Source: SCTG01 sp036005325 (GTDB lineage: Bacteria; Nitrospirota; Nitrospiria; Nitrospirales; NS-4). From it: a DNA stretch of 29,977 nt. Positions 16,865 to 24,585 of the stretch are shown piece after piece. Numbering within the stretch: the first letter of the stretch is position 1; each line of letters starts with the position of its first letter. The notes beneath the pieces are model-generated. The model saw nothing but the letters and a program-made list of their open reading frames with translations. It made no database searches and had not been told where the DNA came from. A program made the position numbers and the translations under genes. The stretch lies in the NCBI GenBank assembly GCA_036005325.1, contig DASYQR010000125.1, positions 1-29,977 of the forward strand. Direction: 5' to 3'.

Positions 16865-17083
16865 TCAGGTCGCCGGCGGAATCGGATCAAAGCCGCCACG
16901 ATGCAGCGGATGGCATTTGAGCAGGCGCCGCGCTGCCAGTCCCAGGCCCCGCATGAGCCCATGGCGCTCCAGCGCCTCGCGCGCATAGGCCGAGCAGGTC
17001 GGCACGAACCCGCAGCAAGGCGGGCTCAGCGGCGAGAGCCACCGCTGATAGAAGGCGATCAACGCGACGGCACTCCGTTTCAT
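16865..17083 (-). CDS. yidD: Membrane protein insertion efficiency factor YidD
   Basis: A 72-residue protein with the YidD (DUF37) pattern: FYQRWLSPLSPPCCGFVPTC, SAYAREALERHG, then RRLLKCHPLHRGGFDPIPP. YidD is thought to assist membrane protein insertion next to YidC. I choose ATG 17083 (MKRSAVALIAFYQ) because it overlaps the rnpA stop as ATGA and has GGGAG six bases upstream; a GTG four codons earlier is possible. It ends 14 bases before yidC. Confidence 0.93.
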   Translation of the reverse strand: MKRSAVALIAFYQRWLSPLSPPCCGFVPTCSAYAREALERHGLMRGLGLAARRLLKCHPLHRGGFDPIPPAT

Positions 17084-17439
17084 CGTGACTCCCACAGATG
17101 CGCCCGCGCCAGAACGGCCTGCCAGCTCTCGCGCAGGCTCCTGGCGGGCTCTCTCACGGATTCCCGCTTCGGCAGGATCAGCAGATCCAGCCCGGACGGC
17201 ATCCGCGTCAGACTCAGACGCCCGAGCTCCCGGAAGCGGCGTTTCGCGCGATTGCGGGTCACGGCGCCCCCGAGCTTCTTGCCCACGACCACGCCCACCC
17301 GCGTGCGGGCCTCATCGTTCCGCCGATAGAGGAGCGTAAACAGCGGGCACGAAACCCGTTTCCCTTCCTTGAAGACCAGCCGGATGTCGGCGCTGTGACG
17401 AAGAAGGTGCTGTGCGCGGGTGGAGCGGAGGGGAACCAC
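17080..17439 (-). CDS. rnpA: Ribonuclease P protein component
   Basis: A 119-residue basic protein that helps the RNase P RNA bind precursor tRNA. The key signature is RVGVVVGKKLGGAVTRNRAK followed by RRFRE, containing the RNR motif, preceded by a hydrophobic FTLLYRR strand. The start is probably GTG (17437-17439), seven bases after the rpmH stop. The N-terminal LRSTRAQHLLRHSADIRLVFKEGKR is usual for the family. It precedes yidD with a four-base overlap. Confidence 0.95.
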   Translation of the reverse strand: MVPLRSTRAQHLLRHSADIRLVFKEGKRVSCPLFTLLYRRNDEARTRVGVVVGKKLGGAVTRNRAKRRFRELGRLSLTRMPSGLDLLILPKRESVREPARSLRESWQAVLARAHLWESR

Positions 17440-17446
17440 CGATCCG

Positions 17447-17584
17447 TCAGACGGTCAGCTTGTGCCGTCCCTTGGCCCTGCGGCGCGCCAACGTCCGGCG
17501 ACCGCCTTTCGTCTTCATCCGTTGGAGAAACCCGTGGGTCCGTTTCCCCGCTTTGTTCGAGGGCTGCCGCATCGTGGCGGACAT
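17447..17584 (-). CDS. rpmH: Ribosomal protein L34 (bL34)
   Basis: A 45-codon gene read by eye. It starts at ATG 17584 with GGAG six bases upstream and ends in TGA at 17447-17449. The protein reads MSATMRQPSNK, then KRTHGFLQRMKTKGGRRTLA, then RRRAKGRHKLTV, the unmistakable L34 pattern. The N-terminus differs slightly from the usual MKRTYQPS. It is the first gene of the rpmH-rnpA-yidD-yidC-mnmE-mnmG-rsmG run and is served by a near-consensus promoter. Confidence 0.97.
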   Translation of the reverse strand: MSATMRQPSNKAGKRTHGFLQRMKTKGGRRTLARRRAKGRHKLTV

Positions 17585-17627
17585 GTGTGACTCCTTCGTT
17601 TTCGGTTAGGCCGTGACGTGAAGCGTC

Positions 17628-17656
17628 ATTATAAGAGCCGTGTTGCGGAGAGTCAA
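17628..17656 (-). promoter_or_regulatory. Strong sigma70-type promoter of the rpmH operon
   Basis: On the minus strand TTGACT (17651-17656), a 17-base spacer and a perfect TATAAT (17628-17633) lie about 45 bases before the rpmH start. It is the best promoter match in the window, as expected for a ribosomal protein gene heading a long operon. Confidence 0.85.
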
Positions 17657-17672
17657 TCGCGCGCCGGCGGCG

Positions 17673-18047
17673 TTACCGACGGGGAACCAGTTCCTCAATC
17701 GCCGCCAGCATCTCGGCGGGATCGATCGGTTTCAGAAACGTGCGCTTGGCGCCGAGGATCCGCGAGGCGTCACAGAAGAATTCAGCCTGCCCCCGCTGGC
17801 CCCCGCCGGTGACGACGATGATCTTCGCCTGGGGGTCGTCGCGCGTGATATCGTTGATGACCGTCATGCCGTCCTTCACCGGCATCATGATATCCACGAT
17901 GAGCAGGTCCGTGGGCTGCTGCCGGTACAGGGCGATGCCCTTGACGCCGTCTTCGGCTTCGACGACCGCGTGCCCCGCCGTTTCCAGGATCTGCCGCAGC
18001 AGCGTGCGGGAACTATTGTCATCGTCAATGATCAGAATACTGGCCAT
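17673..18047 (-). CDS. Single-domain response regulator (receiver only)
   Basis: A 124-residue CheY-like receiver with no output domain. The acidic pocket is D8-D9-D10 (ILIIDDDNSS), the phosphoacceptor is D52 (LLIVDIMMPVKDG), the switch threonine is T80 (VVTGGG) and the conserved lysine is K106 (FLKPIDP). All key residues are present, so it should be phosphorylatable. It starts 21 bases after the ParB-like gene and is likely co-transcribed with it. No histidine kinase is nearby, so the partner is unknown. Confidence 0.93.
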   Translation of the reverse strand: MASILIIDDDNSSRTLLRQILETAGHAVVEAEDGVKGIALYRQQPTDLLIVDIMMPVKDGMTVINDITRDDPQAKIIVVTGGGQRGQAEFFCDASRILGAKRTFLKPIDPAEMLAAIEELVPRR

Positions 18048-18068
18048 CTCGATCCCCTGGTCGGACGC

Positions 18069-19064
18069 TCACTCAACCGCGTCCGGCGCGCCGCCGGATC
18101 GGGCCAGGTCGTCGATCTTGATCTTGTCGGGATTGAGTTTCTCGGCCGCTTTGGTCATGCGGTCGAGGGTCTCGTCAAAGCCCAGCGGCTCGGCGTCCTT
18201 CGGACGGAAGCGGATGGGATTGATCCGCGCCACGACGAAGCTCTTGAGATAGGGGCTGGTCAGCCCTCTCGCTTTCAGCGTCTCTACCTTCTGCACCACC
18301 AGATCATCCAGCGCGAGCACTGTCTTCGCGCGCTTCTGGCGGGTCTCCAGCGCCGCACGCAGGTGGCCCTTCAGGAACTGGTCCACGCGCTTGAGCACGG
18401 GGTTGTAGGCGCCGCCGCTGAAGCGCGGCCGCTCCTCGTAGCAGAGGCCCAGCGTGATCAGCGCGGGCTCCTCGAACTCCAGCGCGTAGGTCTCCTCCGT
18501 GGCGCCGTCCAGGCGCGCCAGTTCCTTGTACATGCGGATGACCTCCAACGCCTTCTCCCGCAGATTGTGCGCCTTCTCGGTGTTGAGCGCCAGTATCTGA
18601 TAGGCCACGGCGGCCTCCGGCACGACGATCGCGGTGATGCTCTTCGCGCCCAACGTCCTCATCGCCGAGAGCCGGTGATGGCCGTTCGGCGTCCAGTATT
18701 TCGACGTGCCCTCCGCTTGCGCCCGCACCGCGATGATCGGATCCAGGAAACGCCCCAACTTGCTGATCACGACCTCCAGCTTGCGGACGTGCGTGTCTGA
18801 GAGGTTGCGCTGGTAGGGGGTGGGTTCGACCTTCTCGATGGGGAGCGCGGCCAAAACGACCCAGCGCCCGCCGTAGGGCTCCCGGTACAGAGCGAGAACC
18901 TTCCCGCCATCGTGCTCAATCGCCTGGTGTACTTCGGCGACGTCGCTCGGCGGCGCCGCCGACTGCAGCTCAGTCGCCGCCAGCCCCGTCGCGGCCCCCG
19001 CCGGCTTGCGCCGCCGCCGGGCGGCCCCCGCCACCCGTGGCTTCCTGGGCTTCTTCTCGGCCAT
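18069..19064 (-). CDS. ParB/Srx-fold domain protein (stand-alone)
   Basis: A 331-residue protein with a basic, Ala/Arg-rich N-terminal tail (to about residue 30), then a ParB N-terminal-like domain. LPIEKVEPTPYQRNLSDTHV (74-93) corresponds to the first ParB box, and NGHHRLSAMRTLG (127-139) stands where partition ParB has GERR.RA. The replacement of GERR by NGHHR is typical of ParB/sulfiredoxin-fold proteins outside chromosome partition, some of which are nucleotide-binding or nuclease-like. The C-terminal 150 residues are helical and unfamiliar. It is not the segregation ParB, which is at 9200-10036. It forms a likely two-gene unit with the downstream response regulator. Confidence 0.8.
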   Translation of the reverse strand: MAEKKPRKPRVAGAARRRRKPAGAATGLAATELQSAAPPSDVAEVHQAIEHDGGKVLALYREPYGGRWVVLAALPIEKVEPTPYQRNLSDTHVRKLEVVISKLGRFLDPIIAVRAQAEGTSKYWTPNGHHRLSAMRTLGAKSITAIVVPEAAVAYQILALNTEKAHNLREKALEVIRMYKELARLDGATEETYALEFEEPALITLGLCYEERPRFSGGAYNPVLKRVDQFLKGHLRAALETRQKRAKTVLALDDLVVQKVETLKARGLTSPYLKSFVVARINPIRFRPKDAEPLGFDETLDRMTKAAEKLNPDKIKIDDLARSGGAPDAVE

Positions 19065-19195
19065 ACGGTGACATCCTAGGGGAACCGGATGTCAAAATCA
19101 AAGCAAGGGGATAGGGCAGAAGGGAGGCAGGGAGAATGAGTCAGGGGAAATGCGGGAAGCTCAGTGAAATCTGTTCGAAGGCGAGCTGAGGAGAG

Positions 19196-19927
19196 TCAGG
19201 GAGCAACAGTTTCGAGCAATGCTGGGCGGGGAGCCTGGGTTTTCTTTACCCTCTTCGCCTTGGGTTGGGCATTCACCTCGTCCATTTGGGCACCCGCCCT
19301 CACTGATTCAGATTCCACTTTCGTGCCAGCTGTGATCACAGGCACCACGTCCAGAACGATGTCTTCGGTGAGGAACACGTGGCTCACGATCCTGTTCGCG
19401 CCGCTCTTGCGGGCGAGTGCGATCACCTGATCAAGTTCGGCCCGGTTTTTGGCTATGCCCATGACGTAGACGACACCATTCGCCGCCCGCAGCTGGTAGT
19501 TGACCGAACTCACGCCCCGCGCCGCCACCATTCGGGCCGCCAGCGTGTTCTCGATCCACGTGTCCTTGGGGAGTGACTTCACCCAACTCTTATCCGTGAC
19601 CTGGATATCATTGTAAAGCTCCCGAACGCCGTCGGCCTTGCGGGCCAGATCTTCTGCCTTCTGCCGGGTCGCCTCGTCCTTGACGGCCCCCGTCAGCATC
19701 ACTCTGCCTTGATAGACATCGGTGTTGATGTCCAACAGGAGCGCTTCGTCGAAAAGAGCGTTGTTGATGGTGTTCTTGATACTCTTATCATCCAGAACGT
19801 TGAACAACGAGCGGTCGGCAGAAATCGCCCGGCCGACATTGATGCCGTTGGTTGCAACCGTCGGGGCAAAGGTACATCCGGCGAGCACGCCGTACATCAC
19901 CACCAGACCGACAGTACCAAGCTTCAT
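19196..19927 (-). CDS. BON-domain lipoprotein
   Basis: A 243-residue exported protein. The N-terminal MKLGTVGLVVMYGVLAGC is a lipoprotein signal with lipobox LAGC and C18 as the lipidated residue. Two BON domains follow: one around DKSIKNTINNALFDEALLLD with VYQGRVMLTGAVKDEATRQK, and one around DTWIENTLAARMVAARGV with GVVYVMGIAKNRAELDQVIA. The C-terminal 45 residues are Ala/Lys/Pro-rich and probably disordered. BON proteins (OsmY, DolP type) bind membranes and help envelope maintenance, most likely at the outer membrane or in the periplasm. Confidence 0.88.
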   Translation of the reverse strand: MKLGTVGLVVMYGVLAGCTFAPTVATNGINVGRAISADRSLFNVLDDKSIKNTINNALFDEALLLDINTDVYQGRVMLTGAVKDEATRQKAEDLARKADGVRELYNDIQVTDKSWVKSLPKDTWIENTLAARMVAARGVSSVNYQLRAANGVVYVMGIAKNRAELDQVIALARKSGANRIVSHVFLTEDIVLDVVPVITAGTKVESESVRAGAQMDEVNAQPKAKRVKKTQAPRPALLETVAP

Positions 19928-20168
19928 AAGCCAACCCCCAAATTCGAGTGAGATGATACCGTTTTAAAGAGCAATGGTAGTGCCTCTGAACAACTGTCAT
20001 AGTTCGACCAGGAACGAACCGCCTGGGTGGTGTTTGAACGCCCTCCTGTCGGCGTCGCGGACGGATTTTCGCCTTGCCTGGACAATAATGTGCTCCTCCC
20101 CCTGTCCCCCGTCCCGGCCCTAACAGTCGCATGGTGATCGTGGGGAATGGTAAGATGCATTGACTTCA

Positions 20169-20345
20169 ATGGCCGATCCCAACGCACCACCGACGATGGG
20201 CTACCCGAAGAATTGCGGACACGAGGAGTGTCATTGCCTCGCCGCGCCGCAGTCCTCCTATTGCAGCGAAGCCTGCGAACGGGCCGCACGCCTCGATGCC
20301 AGAGGGCCCTGTCCGTGCAGTCATCCCGAATGCCGCAAACGCTAA
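20169..20345 (+). CDS. Metallothionein-like small Cys/His-rich protein
   Basis: A 58-residue protein with eight cysteines at positions 16, 21, 23, 32, 36, 48, 50 and 55, plus histidines near them: NCGHEECHC, then SSYCSEACE, then GPCPCSHPECRKR. The spacing resembles bacterial metallothioneins of the SmtA/BmtA type (C-x-C near the start, YCS..C in the middle, C.C.H..C at the end), which bind zinc, cadmium or copper in the cytoplasm. I choose ATG 20169; a TTG at 20160 could add three residues. No strong ribosome-binding site is visible, and no metal-responsive regulator gene is adjacent. Confidence 0.75.
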   Translation: MADPNAPPTMGYPKNCGHEECHCLAAPQSSYCSEACERAARLDARGPCPCSHPECRKR

Positions 20346-20420
20346 CGCGTACCTGGCCACGGGGACGGACGGCTATTGGGCTGCTCCGCACAGACACCCG
20401 AAGCCGTGGTAGACTGAAGA

Positions 20421-20975
20421 ATGTCTATGCAGCGATGCAGAATCATCACGGCCACGTGGGCCGCAGTCGGCCTCACACTATTGTCGGCATGCGCGCCCAA
20501 GGTCATCCCCAAGGAACTGGAAGGACAGGTCGATCGGGACGTCTCATTTCTTCAGGTCAAGCAAGCGCCCGCCTCATACAAGAATCGAATCATCGTACTC
20601 GGGGGTGAAGTCCTGTCGGTCAAGCGCGTGAACGACAGCACCCGTATTGAGCTCCTGCAATTGCCTCTGGATAGTTCGTTCGAACCCACCAGGGACCGCA
20701 CCAAGTCTTTGGGCCGCTTCCTCGCCGTCGAAAAGGAATTTGTCGATTCCGCCACCCTCCCGGCCGGGACGGTCGTCACCGTTATCGGAGAGGTCACCGG
20801 CGCAACGACCTTACCTCTTGATGAGACCGAATATGCCTATCCCACACTGGCCGTGAAGCATGTCAAGCTCTGGGAGCCGCAATCATCCCGGCAGCCGGGG
20901 TTTTCCATTGGGATCGGTGGGGGGGTTATTGGAGGGAGCGGTTTTGGCGGCGTCGGAGGAGGGATTGGATTTTAG
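20421..20975 (+). CDS. Slp-family outer-membrane lipoprotein
   Basis: A 184-residue protein with a lipoprotein signal (GLTLLSAC, lipidated C24) followed by APKVIPKELEGQVDRDVSF, matching the start of Slp/YeaY-type proteins. The middle is a small beta domain (RIIVLGGEVLSVKRVND, TRIELLQLPLD, TVVTVIGEVTGA). The protein ends in a Gly-rich tail (GGGVIGGSGFGGVGGGIGF) not usual in Slp. In E. coli Slp is a starvation- and stress-induced outer-membrane lipoprotein of unclear function. The start may be this ATG or the one two codons later. Confidence 0.85.
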   Translation: MSMQRCRIITATWAAVGLTLLSACAPKVIPKELEGQVDRDVSFLQVKQAPASYKNRIIVLGGEVLSVKRVNDSTRIELLQLPLDSSFEPTRDRTKSLGRFLAVEKEFVDSATLPAGTVVTVIGEVTGATTLPLDETEYAYPTLAVKHVKLWEPQSSRQPGFSIGIGGGVIGGSGFGGVGGGIGF

Positions 20976-21011
20976 CAGTACATCGTTCCCCACACACATG
21001 GAGGCGCTCCT

Positions 21012-21242
21012 ATGAGACCACCCGATGTGTTCGGCATCGTTGTCCGTGTGTTCGGGCTTACGCTGACTCTGTACTCGCTGTGGTCGCTGGCCACCAATGT
21101 CGCCATCTCCTTGAGCATGGAAAGCGTTGACGCGGGAACGGTGTGGTTTGTGGTGACCGCGATTGTGGGCGTCGCGGTGGGAGTCTATTTCCTGCGAGGC
21201 GCGCCTCGCCTCCTGCGCTTTAGTTATCCACACGGGGAGTAA
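21012..21242 (+). CDS. Small two-helix membrane protein, unknown function
   Basis: A 76-residue protein with two predicted membrane segments (about residues 8-33 and 42-61) and a short basic/aromatic tail (RLLRFSYPHGE). GGAGG sits seven bases before the ATG, giving good support for translation. I do not recognise a family. It lies 36 bases after the Slp-like gene and is probably co-transcribed with it. Confidence 0.7.
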   Translation: MRPPDVFGIVVRVFGLTLTLYSLWSLATNVAISLSMESVDAGTVWFVVTAIVGVAVGVYFLRGAPRLLRFSYPHGE

Positions 21243-21269
21243 CGCGTCCCCGAACACTGATCCACCAGA

Positions 21270-21434
21270 TCAGGTTTTGTAATAGACGACGACCGTGGAC
21301 TTGCCGCATTTGCTGCAGGTCCCTTGTTTCGTCATGGGGGCTGTCCCGGCGCTTTCCGCCGCTTTGACCTGCGCATCCTCCGCCCTCGCAGTCTTGCTGT
21401 AGCAGTCGCTACAGTACGCCGATGTCTCTCCCAT
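21270..21434 (-). CDS. Small zinc-ribbon-type protein
   Basis: A 54-residue protein with two CxxC pairs: C8-x2-C11 (AYCSDC) and C40-x2-C43 (GTCSKCGKSTVVVYYK), separated by an Ala/Glu/Lys-rich helix. This suggests a single zinc site or a rubredoxin-like knuckle. I choose ATG 21434 because AGGAGGAG lies just upstream; an in-frame start ten codons earlier is less likely. A promoter-like pair lies upstream. Function unknown; it converges on the small membrane protein gene and diverges from the debranching enzyme. Confidence 0.75.
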   Translation of the reverse strand: MGETSAYCSDCYSKTARAEDAQVKAAESAGTAPMTKQGTCSKCGKSTVVVYYKT

Positions 21435-21478
21435 AGCTCCTCCTCGTGGCGATGGCGGGGTCAATCTGCATGCGGCTC

Positions 21479-21506
21479 AGGATACCACAGCGGTTGCGAC
21501 GGTCAA
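21479..21506 (-). promoter_or_regulatory. Predicted promoter of the zinc-ribbon gene
   Basis: The minus strand has TTGACC (21501-21506), a 16-base spacer and TATCCT (21479-21484), about 45 bases before the ATG at 21434. The match is fair. Confidence 0.45.
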
Positions 21507-21529
21507 TCAAAACAAATGAGCCTGCCCCC

Positions 21530-21559
21530 TTGCACACTCAGGGCTCCGTCTTTGATAAT
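21530..21559 (+). promoter_or_regulatory. Predicted promoter of the debranching-enzyme gene
   Basis: TTGCAC (21530-21535), an 18-base spacer and GATAAT (21554-21559) lie just before the chosen start at 21578. The -10 is good and the -35 weak. If used, transcription would begin near 21566, which excludes the longer in-frame start at 21446. Confidence 0.4.
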
Positions 21560-21577
21560 GAAAGATGGGGCCAGCGC

Positions 21578-23770
21578 ATGGGAGATGACGTGGCGGATAC
21601 CCAGTCGGTATCAAACGACCTGCTCGCCGAATTCTACATTCCGGCCACGTCCTCGCTGTTCGAGCGGCGTCCGCGCACGCTCAAGCACGGCGACACGTTC
21701 GCCATGTTCGACCACTATGGCGATCTGTTCGCTGGCCCGCATAGCCCGGAAGGCATCTTTCACCAGGACACGCGGTTTCTGTCACGGTTCGTCCTGACCA
21801 TAGGCGGGGAGCGCCCGCTTCTGCTCAGCTCCACCGTTCAGAATAACAACGCGGTGCTGCATGTGGATCTGAGAAACGCCGACCTGTTTGACAGCGACGC
21901 GGTGCTGTTGCCGAAGAACACGATCCATGTGTCACGCGCCAAGTTCCTGCTGGATTCCGTCTGTCACGAGCGGCTGGCCGTGAGAAACTACGGCGACCGG
22001 CGTTGCCGGGTGTCCATCGCGCTGGATTACGATGCCGATTTTGCCGACATGTTTGAAATCCGCGGGCATCGCCGGGAACGGCATGGGGCGCGTTCGAGCG
22101 AGGTGCTCGACGCGGCCTCCGTGCGCTTCGTCTATGCCGGGCTCGACGGCGTCGCACGCAGCACGCGGATCACGTTTGATCCGCCCCCTGTACGGGTCAC
22201 GGTCAACCGCGCCGAATTCGAACTGGAGCTCGACCCCAAGGCGCGGTGCGTCCTTTTGGTCACCGTCGGGTGCGTCGTCGGCCAGGAGGCGCCGCCCGCA
22301 GCTGATGGCTTCTTTACCGCGATGCGCCGTGCGCGGCGATCGATCTTCAATGCATGCGCCCGGGCGGCCGCAGTGGAGACCTCGAACAGCGTGTTCAACG
22401 AAGTGTTGTGCCGGTCCATGGCGGACTTTAACATGCTCCTGACCGATACGCCCCACGGCCCCTATCCTTACGCCGGGATCCCATGGTTCTGCACCGCCTT
22501 CGGCCGCGACGGGATCATTGCCGCGCTGGAGATGCTCTGGGTCGATCCGGAGGTTGCGCGCGGCGTACTGCGGTTCCTGGCGGCCCATCAAGCTCAAACC
22601 GAGGATCCGCAGGCGGACGCCGAGCCCGGGAAGATTCTGCATGAGGTGCGCGAATGCGAAATGGCGCGGCGGGGCGAGGTGCCGTTCGGCCGCTATTACG
22701 GCTCGGTCGACTCCACGCCGCTGTTCGTGGTGCTCGCCGGATTGTACTGGAAGCGGAGCGGGGACCGGGAGACGCTGAAGACGATCTGGGCCGAGGTGAA
22801 GGCAGCTTTGACCTGGATCGACCGTTACGGGGACCGTGATGGCGATGGCTTCCTTGAGTATGCCGGTCGCCGCCCCAGCGGGTTGCGCAACCAGGGCTGG
22901 AAAGACTCCAAGGATGCCGTCTTTCATCAGGACGGGCAGCTCGCGTCGCCGCCCATCGCGCTGGTCGAGGTTCAGGGATACGTGTATCTCGCCAAAAAAC
23001 TCGCGGCCAACCTGGCCCTGATCATGGGAGAGCCGGTGCTGGCTGCCACGCTCGAGGAACAGGCGCGGCACCTTCGGGAGCAGTTTGAGCAACGCTTCTG
23101 GTGTCCGGACCTGCAGTTTTACGCCCTGGCGCTCGACGCTGAGAAGCAGCCGTGCCGGGTACGTACGTCCAACGCCGGGCATCTGCTGTTCTCGGGCATC
23201 GTCGCCCCGGAGCGAGGTGTCCAGACGGCCAAGGCATTACTGCACCCCGACTTCTTCAGCGGATGGGGCATCCGCACCGTGAGCTTGCGCGAGTCCCGGT
23301 TCAATCCGATGTCGTACCACAACGGCTCGATCTGGCCGCACGACAATGCGCTGATCGGTCTGGGGCTGGCCCGCTACGGCTGTCTCGACGAGGTTCTCCG
23401 GCTGACGACGGCCTTGTTCGACGTGGCGGCGTATATGGACCTGCGGCGGCTACCGGAACTGTTTTGCGGTTTTCGCCGCCACCGGGACAACGGGCCCACC
23501 CTCTATCCGGTCGCCTGCGCCCCGCAAGCCTGGGCGGCGGCCGCGCCGTTCGCGCTGCTCGAGGCCTGTCTCGGCCTCGAATTCGAGGCGATCTCGGATA
23601 CCGTGCAGTTGCGGCATCCCCGGCTCCCAGACTTTCTTGATTGGGTACGGATTCGGGGATTGCGCCTCCGTGAATCACACTTCGATATACTCCTCCGCCG
23701 GCACGGTGCGGATGTGACCGTCAATGTCCTCGAGCGCGACGGCCCCGCCCACTTCGAGGTCGCGCTCTAG
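21578..23770 (+). CDS. Glycogen-debranching-type enzyme (amylo-alpha-1,6-glucosidase family)
   Basis: A 730-residue protein from ATG 21578. The N-terminal domain has the pattern of the debranching N-terminal beta-sandwich: SLFERRPRTLKHGDTFAMFD, HYGDLFAGPHSPEGIFHQDT, RFLSRF. The C-terminal two thirds is an (alpha/alpha)6 glucosidase domain with GIPWFCTAFGRDGIIAALEM, RYYGSVDSTPLFV, DRDGDGFLEYAG, LRNQGWKDSKDAVFHQDGQL and SYHNGSIWPHDNALIGLGLA. No GH13 domain is present, so it is not a GlgX-type enzyme. Relatives hydrolyse alpha-1,6 branches or act on glucan-like or glucoside substrates; the exact substrate cannot be read from sequence. Its TAG stop shares a CTAG palindrome with the stop of the convergent gene. 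Upstream in-frame starts are less credible. Confidence 0.88.
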   Translation: MGDDVADTQSVSNDLLAEFYIPATSSLFERRPRTLKHGDTFAMFDHYGDLFAGPHSPEGIFHQDTRFLSRFVLTIGGERPLLLSSTVQNNNAVLHVDLRNADLFDSDAVLLPKNTIHVSRAKFLLDSVCHERLAVRNYGDRRCRVSIALDYDADFADMFEIRGHRRERHGARSSEVLDAASVRFVYAGLDGVARSTRITFDPPPVRVTVNRAEFELELDPKARCVLLVTVGCVVGQEAPPAADGFFTAMRRARRSIFNACARAAAVETSNSVFNEVLCRSMADFNMLLTDTPHGPYPYAGIPWFCTAFGRDGIIAALEMLWVDPEVARGVLRFLAAHQAQTEDPQADAEPGKILHEVRECEMARRGEVPFGRYYGSVDSTPLFVVLAGLYWKRSGDRETLKTIWAEVKAALTWIDRYGDRDGDGFLEYAGRRPSGLRNQGWKDSKDAVFHQDGQLASPPIALVEVQGYVYLAKKLAANLALIMGEPVLAATLEEQARHLREQFEQRFWCPDLQFYALALDAEKQPCRVRTSNAGHLLFSGIVAPERGVQTAKALLHPDFFSGWGIRTVSLRESRFNPMSYHNGSIWPHDNALIGLGLARYGCLDEVLRLTTALFDVAAYMDLRRLPELFCGFRRHRDNGPTLYPVACAPQAWAAAAPFALLEACLGLEFEAISDTVQLRHPRLPDFLDWVRIRGLRLRESHFDILLRRHGADVTVNVLERDGPAHFEVAL

Positions 23771-24171
23771 ACTTTGATGCCGGTAGTTTGCACTTCGCGG
23801 TAAGGGAGCAGCCAGACCAGCGACTCATCATGCAGGTCCCCCACCTGAATGCGGTTACCCCACGGGTCACGGAAATCGCAGCGGAAGTGCGGCTCCAGCT
23901 TCAGCTTGTACTTCTGCGTGAGCTTCTCACGGATTTCGTTGATCTGCGCCTCGTCACGCACGATGATGCCGAAATGCTTCACGCGGTCAGGGCGAAGCTC
24001 TTTTACCTCGAAAATGGCCATGAACTGGTGCTCGCCTAGCTTGCACCAGGCCGCGCCTTCGCCACCCCGCAGCATTTCCAGATTGAACACGTCGGCATAA
24101 AACGCCACGGCCTTCTCGGCGTCGTCCACTTCGATGGCGACGTGGCTGGATCCATACACCTGCACAGCCAT
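23767..24171 (-). CDS. VOC-family (glyoxalase/bleomycin-resistance fold) protein
   Basis: A 134-residue protein with two beta-alpha-beta-beta-beta halves. The first is SSHVAIEVDDAEKAVAFYAD, with H10 as a likely metal ligand. The second includes VKHFGIIVRDEAQINEIREK and the FRDPWGNRIQVGD motif common in glyoxalase and dioxygenase relatives. Substrate unknown. A strong AAAGGAGG precedes the ATG. It starts 12 bases after the DUF1499 gene and is probably translated from the same message. Confidence 0.88.
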   Translation of the reverse strand: MAVQVYGSSHVAIEVDDAEKAVAFYADVFNLEMLRGGEGAAWCKLGEHQFMAIFEVKELRPDRVKHFGIIVRDEAQINEIREKLTQKYKLKLEPHFRCDFRDPWGNRIQVGDLHDESLVWLLPYREVQTTGIKV

Positions 24172-24183
24172 GATGAGCCTCCT

Positions 24184-24534
24184 TTACCGAAAGCGCGCGC
24201 GGATCGTTTCCACCCTCTTGCGATTCACGCCCAGGTCCGAGTACCCCACGCGCGAGGCCGAGCGCACGTGGATCAGCCGGTGTTCGCGATCAAACAGGAA
24301 CTCCACGTCGTCCACGAAGCGAAACACACGGCTCCGAAACTCCAGATGCCAGTACGTGTCGGCCTCCACCACGAACGTGGCGTCACCGGCCGCCAGCACG
24401 GCCTGGCGGAGCCGGGCCTTGGCCTGCGTGAGCTCGCCGGTCCAGCTCAGCGGCAGCACGCGATGCGGGGCGTCTTCTGCCAGGGAAGAGACGCAGTTGG
24501 GAGACGAGGGGCAGGGCTTCAGGCTGTACGGCAT
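24184..24534 (-). CDS. DUF1499 family protein
   Basis: A 116-residue protein with the defining N-terminal LKPCPSSPNCVSSLAED (the CPSSPNCVSS motif) and a beta-rich remainder including YWHLEFRSRVFRFVDDVEFL and the IHVRSASRVGYSDLGVNRKR segment typical of DUF1499. No signal peptide is visible, although many relatives are membrane-attached. Function unknown. It begins just downstream of the tmRNA terminator on the same strand and is coupled to the VOC gene. Confidence 0.88.
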   Translation of the reverse strand: MPYSLKPCPSSPNCVSSLAEDAPHRVLPLSWTGELTQAKARLRQAVLAAGDATFVVEADTYWHLEFRSRVFRFVDDVEFLFDREHRLIHVRSASRVGYSDLGVNRKRVETIRARFR

Positions 24535-24546
24535 CCCGTCAACAAT

Positions 24547-24578
24547 GAAAAGGCCCCGGAGTCCGGCGACCCCGGGGC
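24547..24578 (-). terminator. Rho-independent terminator of ssrA
   Basis: On the minus strand, eight bases after the tmRNA CCA end, GCCCCGG (24578-24572) pairs with CCGGGGC (24559-24553) around a 12-base loop, followed by CTTTTC. The 7-bp all-GC stem and U-tract are a clear intrinsic terminator. Confidence 0.85.
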
Positions 24579-24585
24579 GTCGTGA

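Noticed and set aside
21224..21232. A perfect DnaA box TTATCCACA
   Set aside because: It is single, lies at the end of a coding sequence and has no neighbouring boxes or AT-rich unwinding region, so it is not evidence for an origin.
21932..23182. A 416-codon minus-strand open frame inside the debranching-enzyme gene
   Set aside because: It is antisense to a protein with clear family motifs; no ribosome-binding site or motif supports it.
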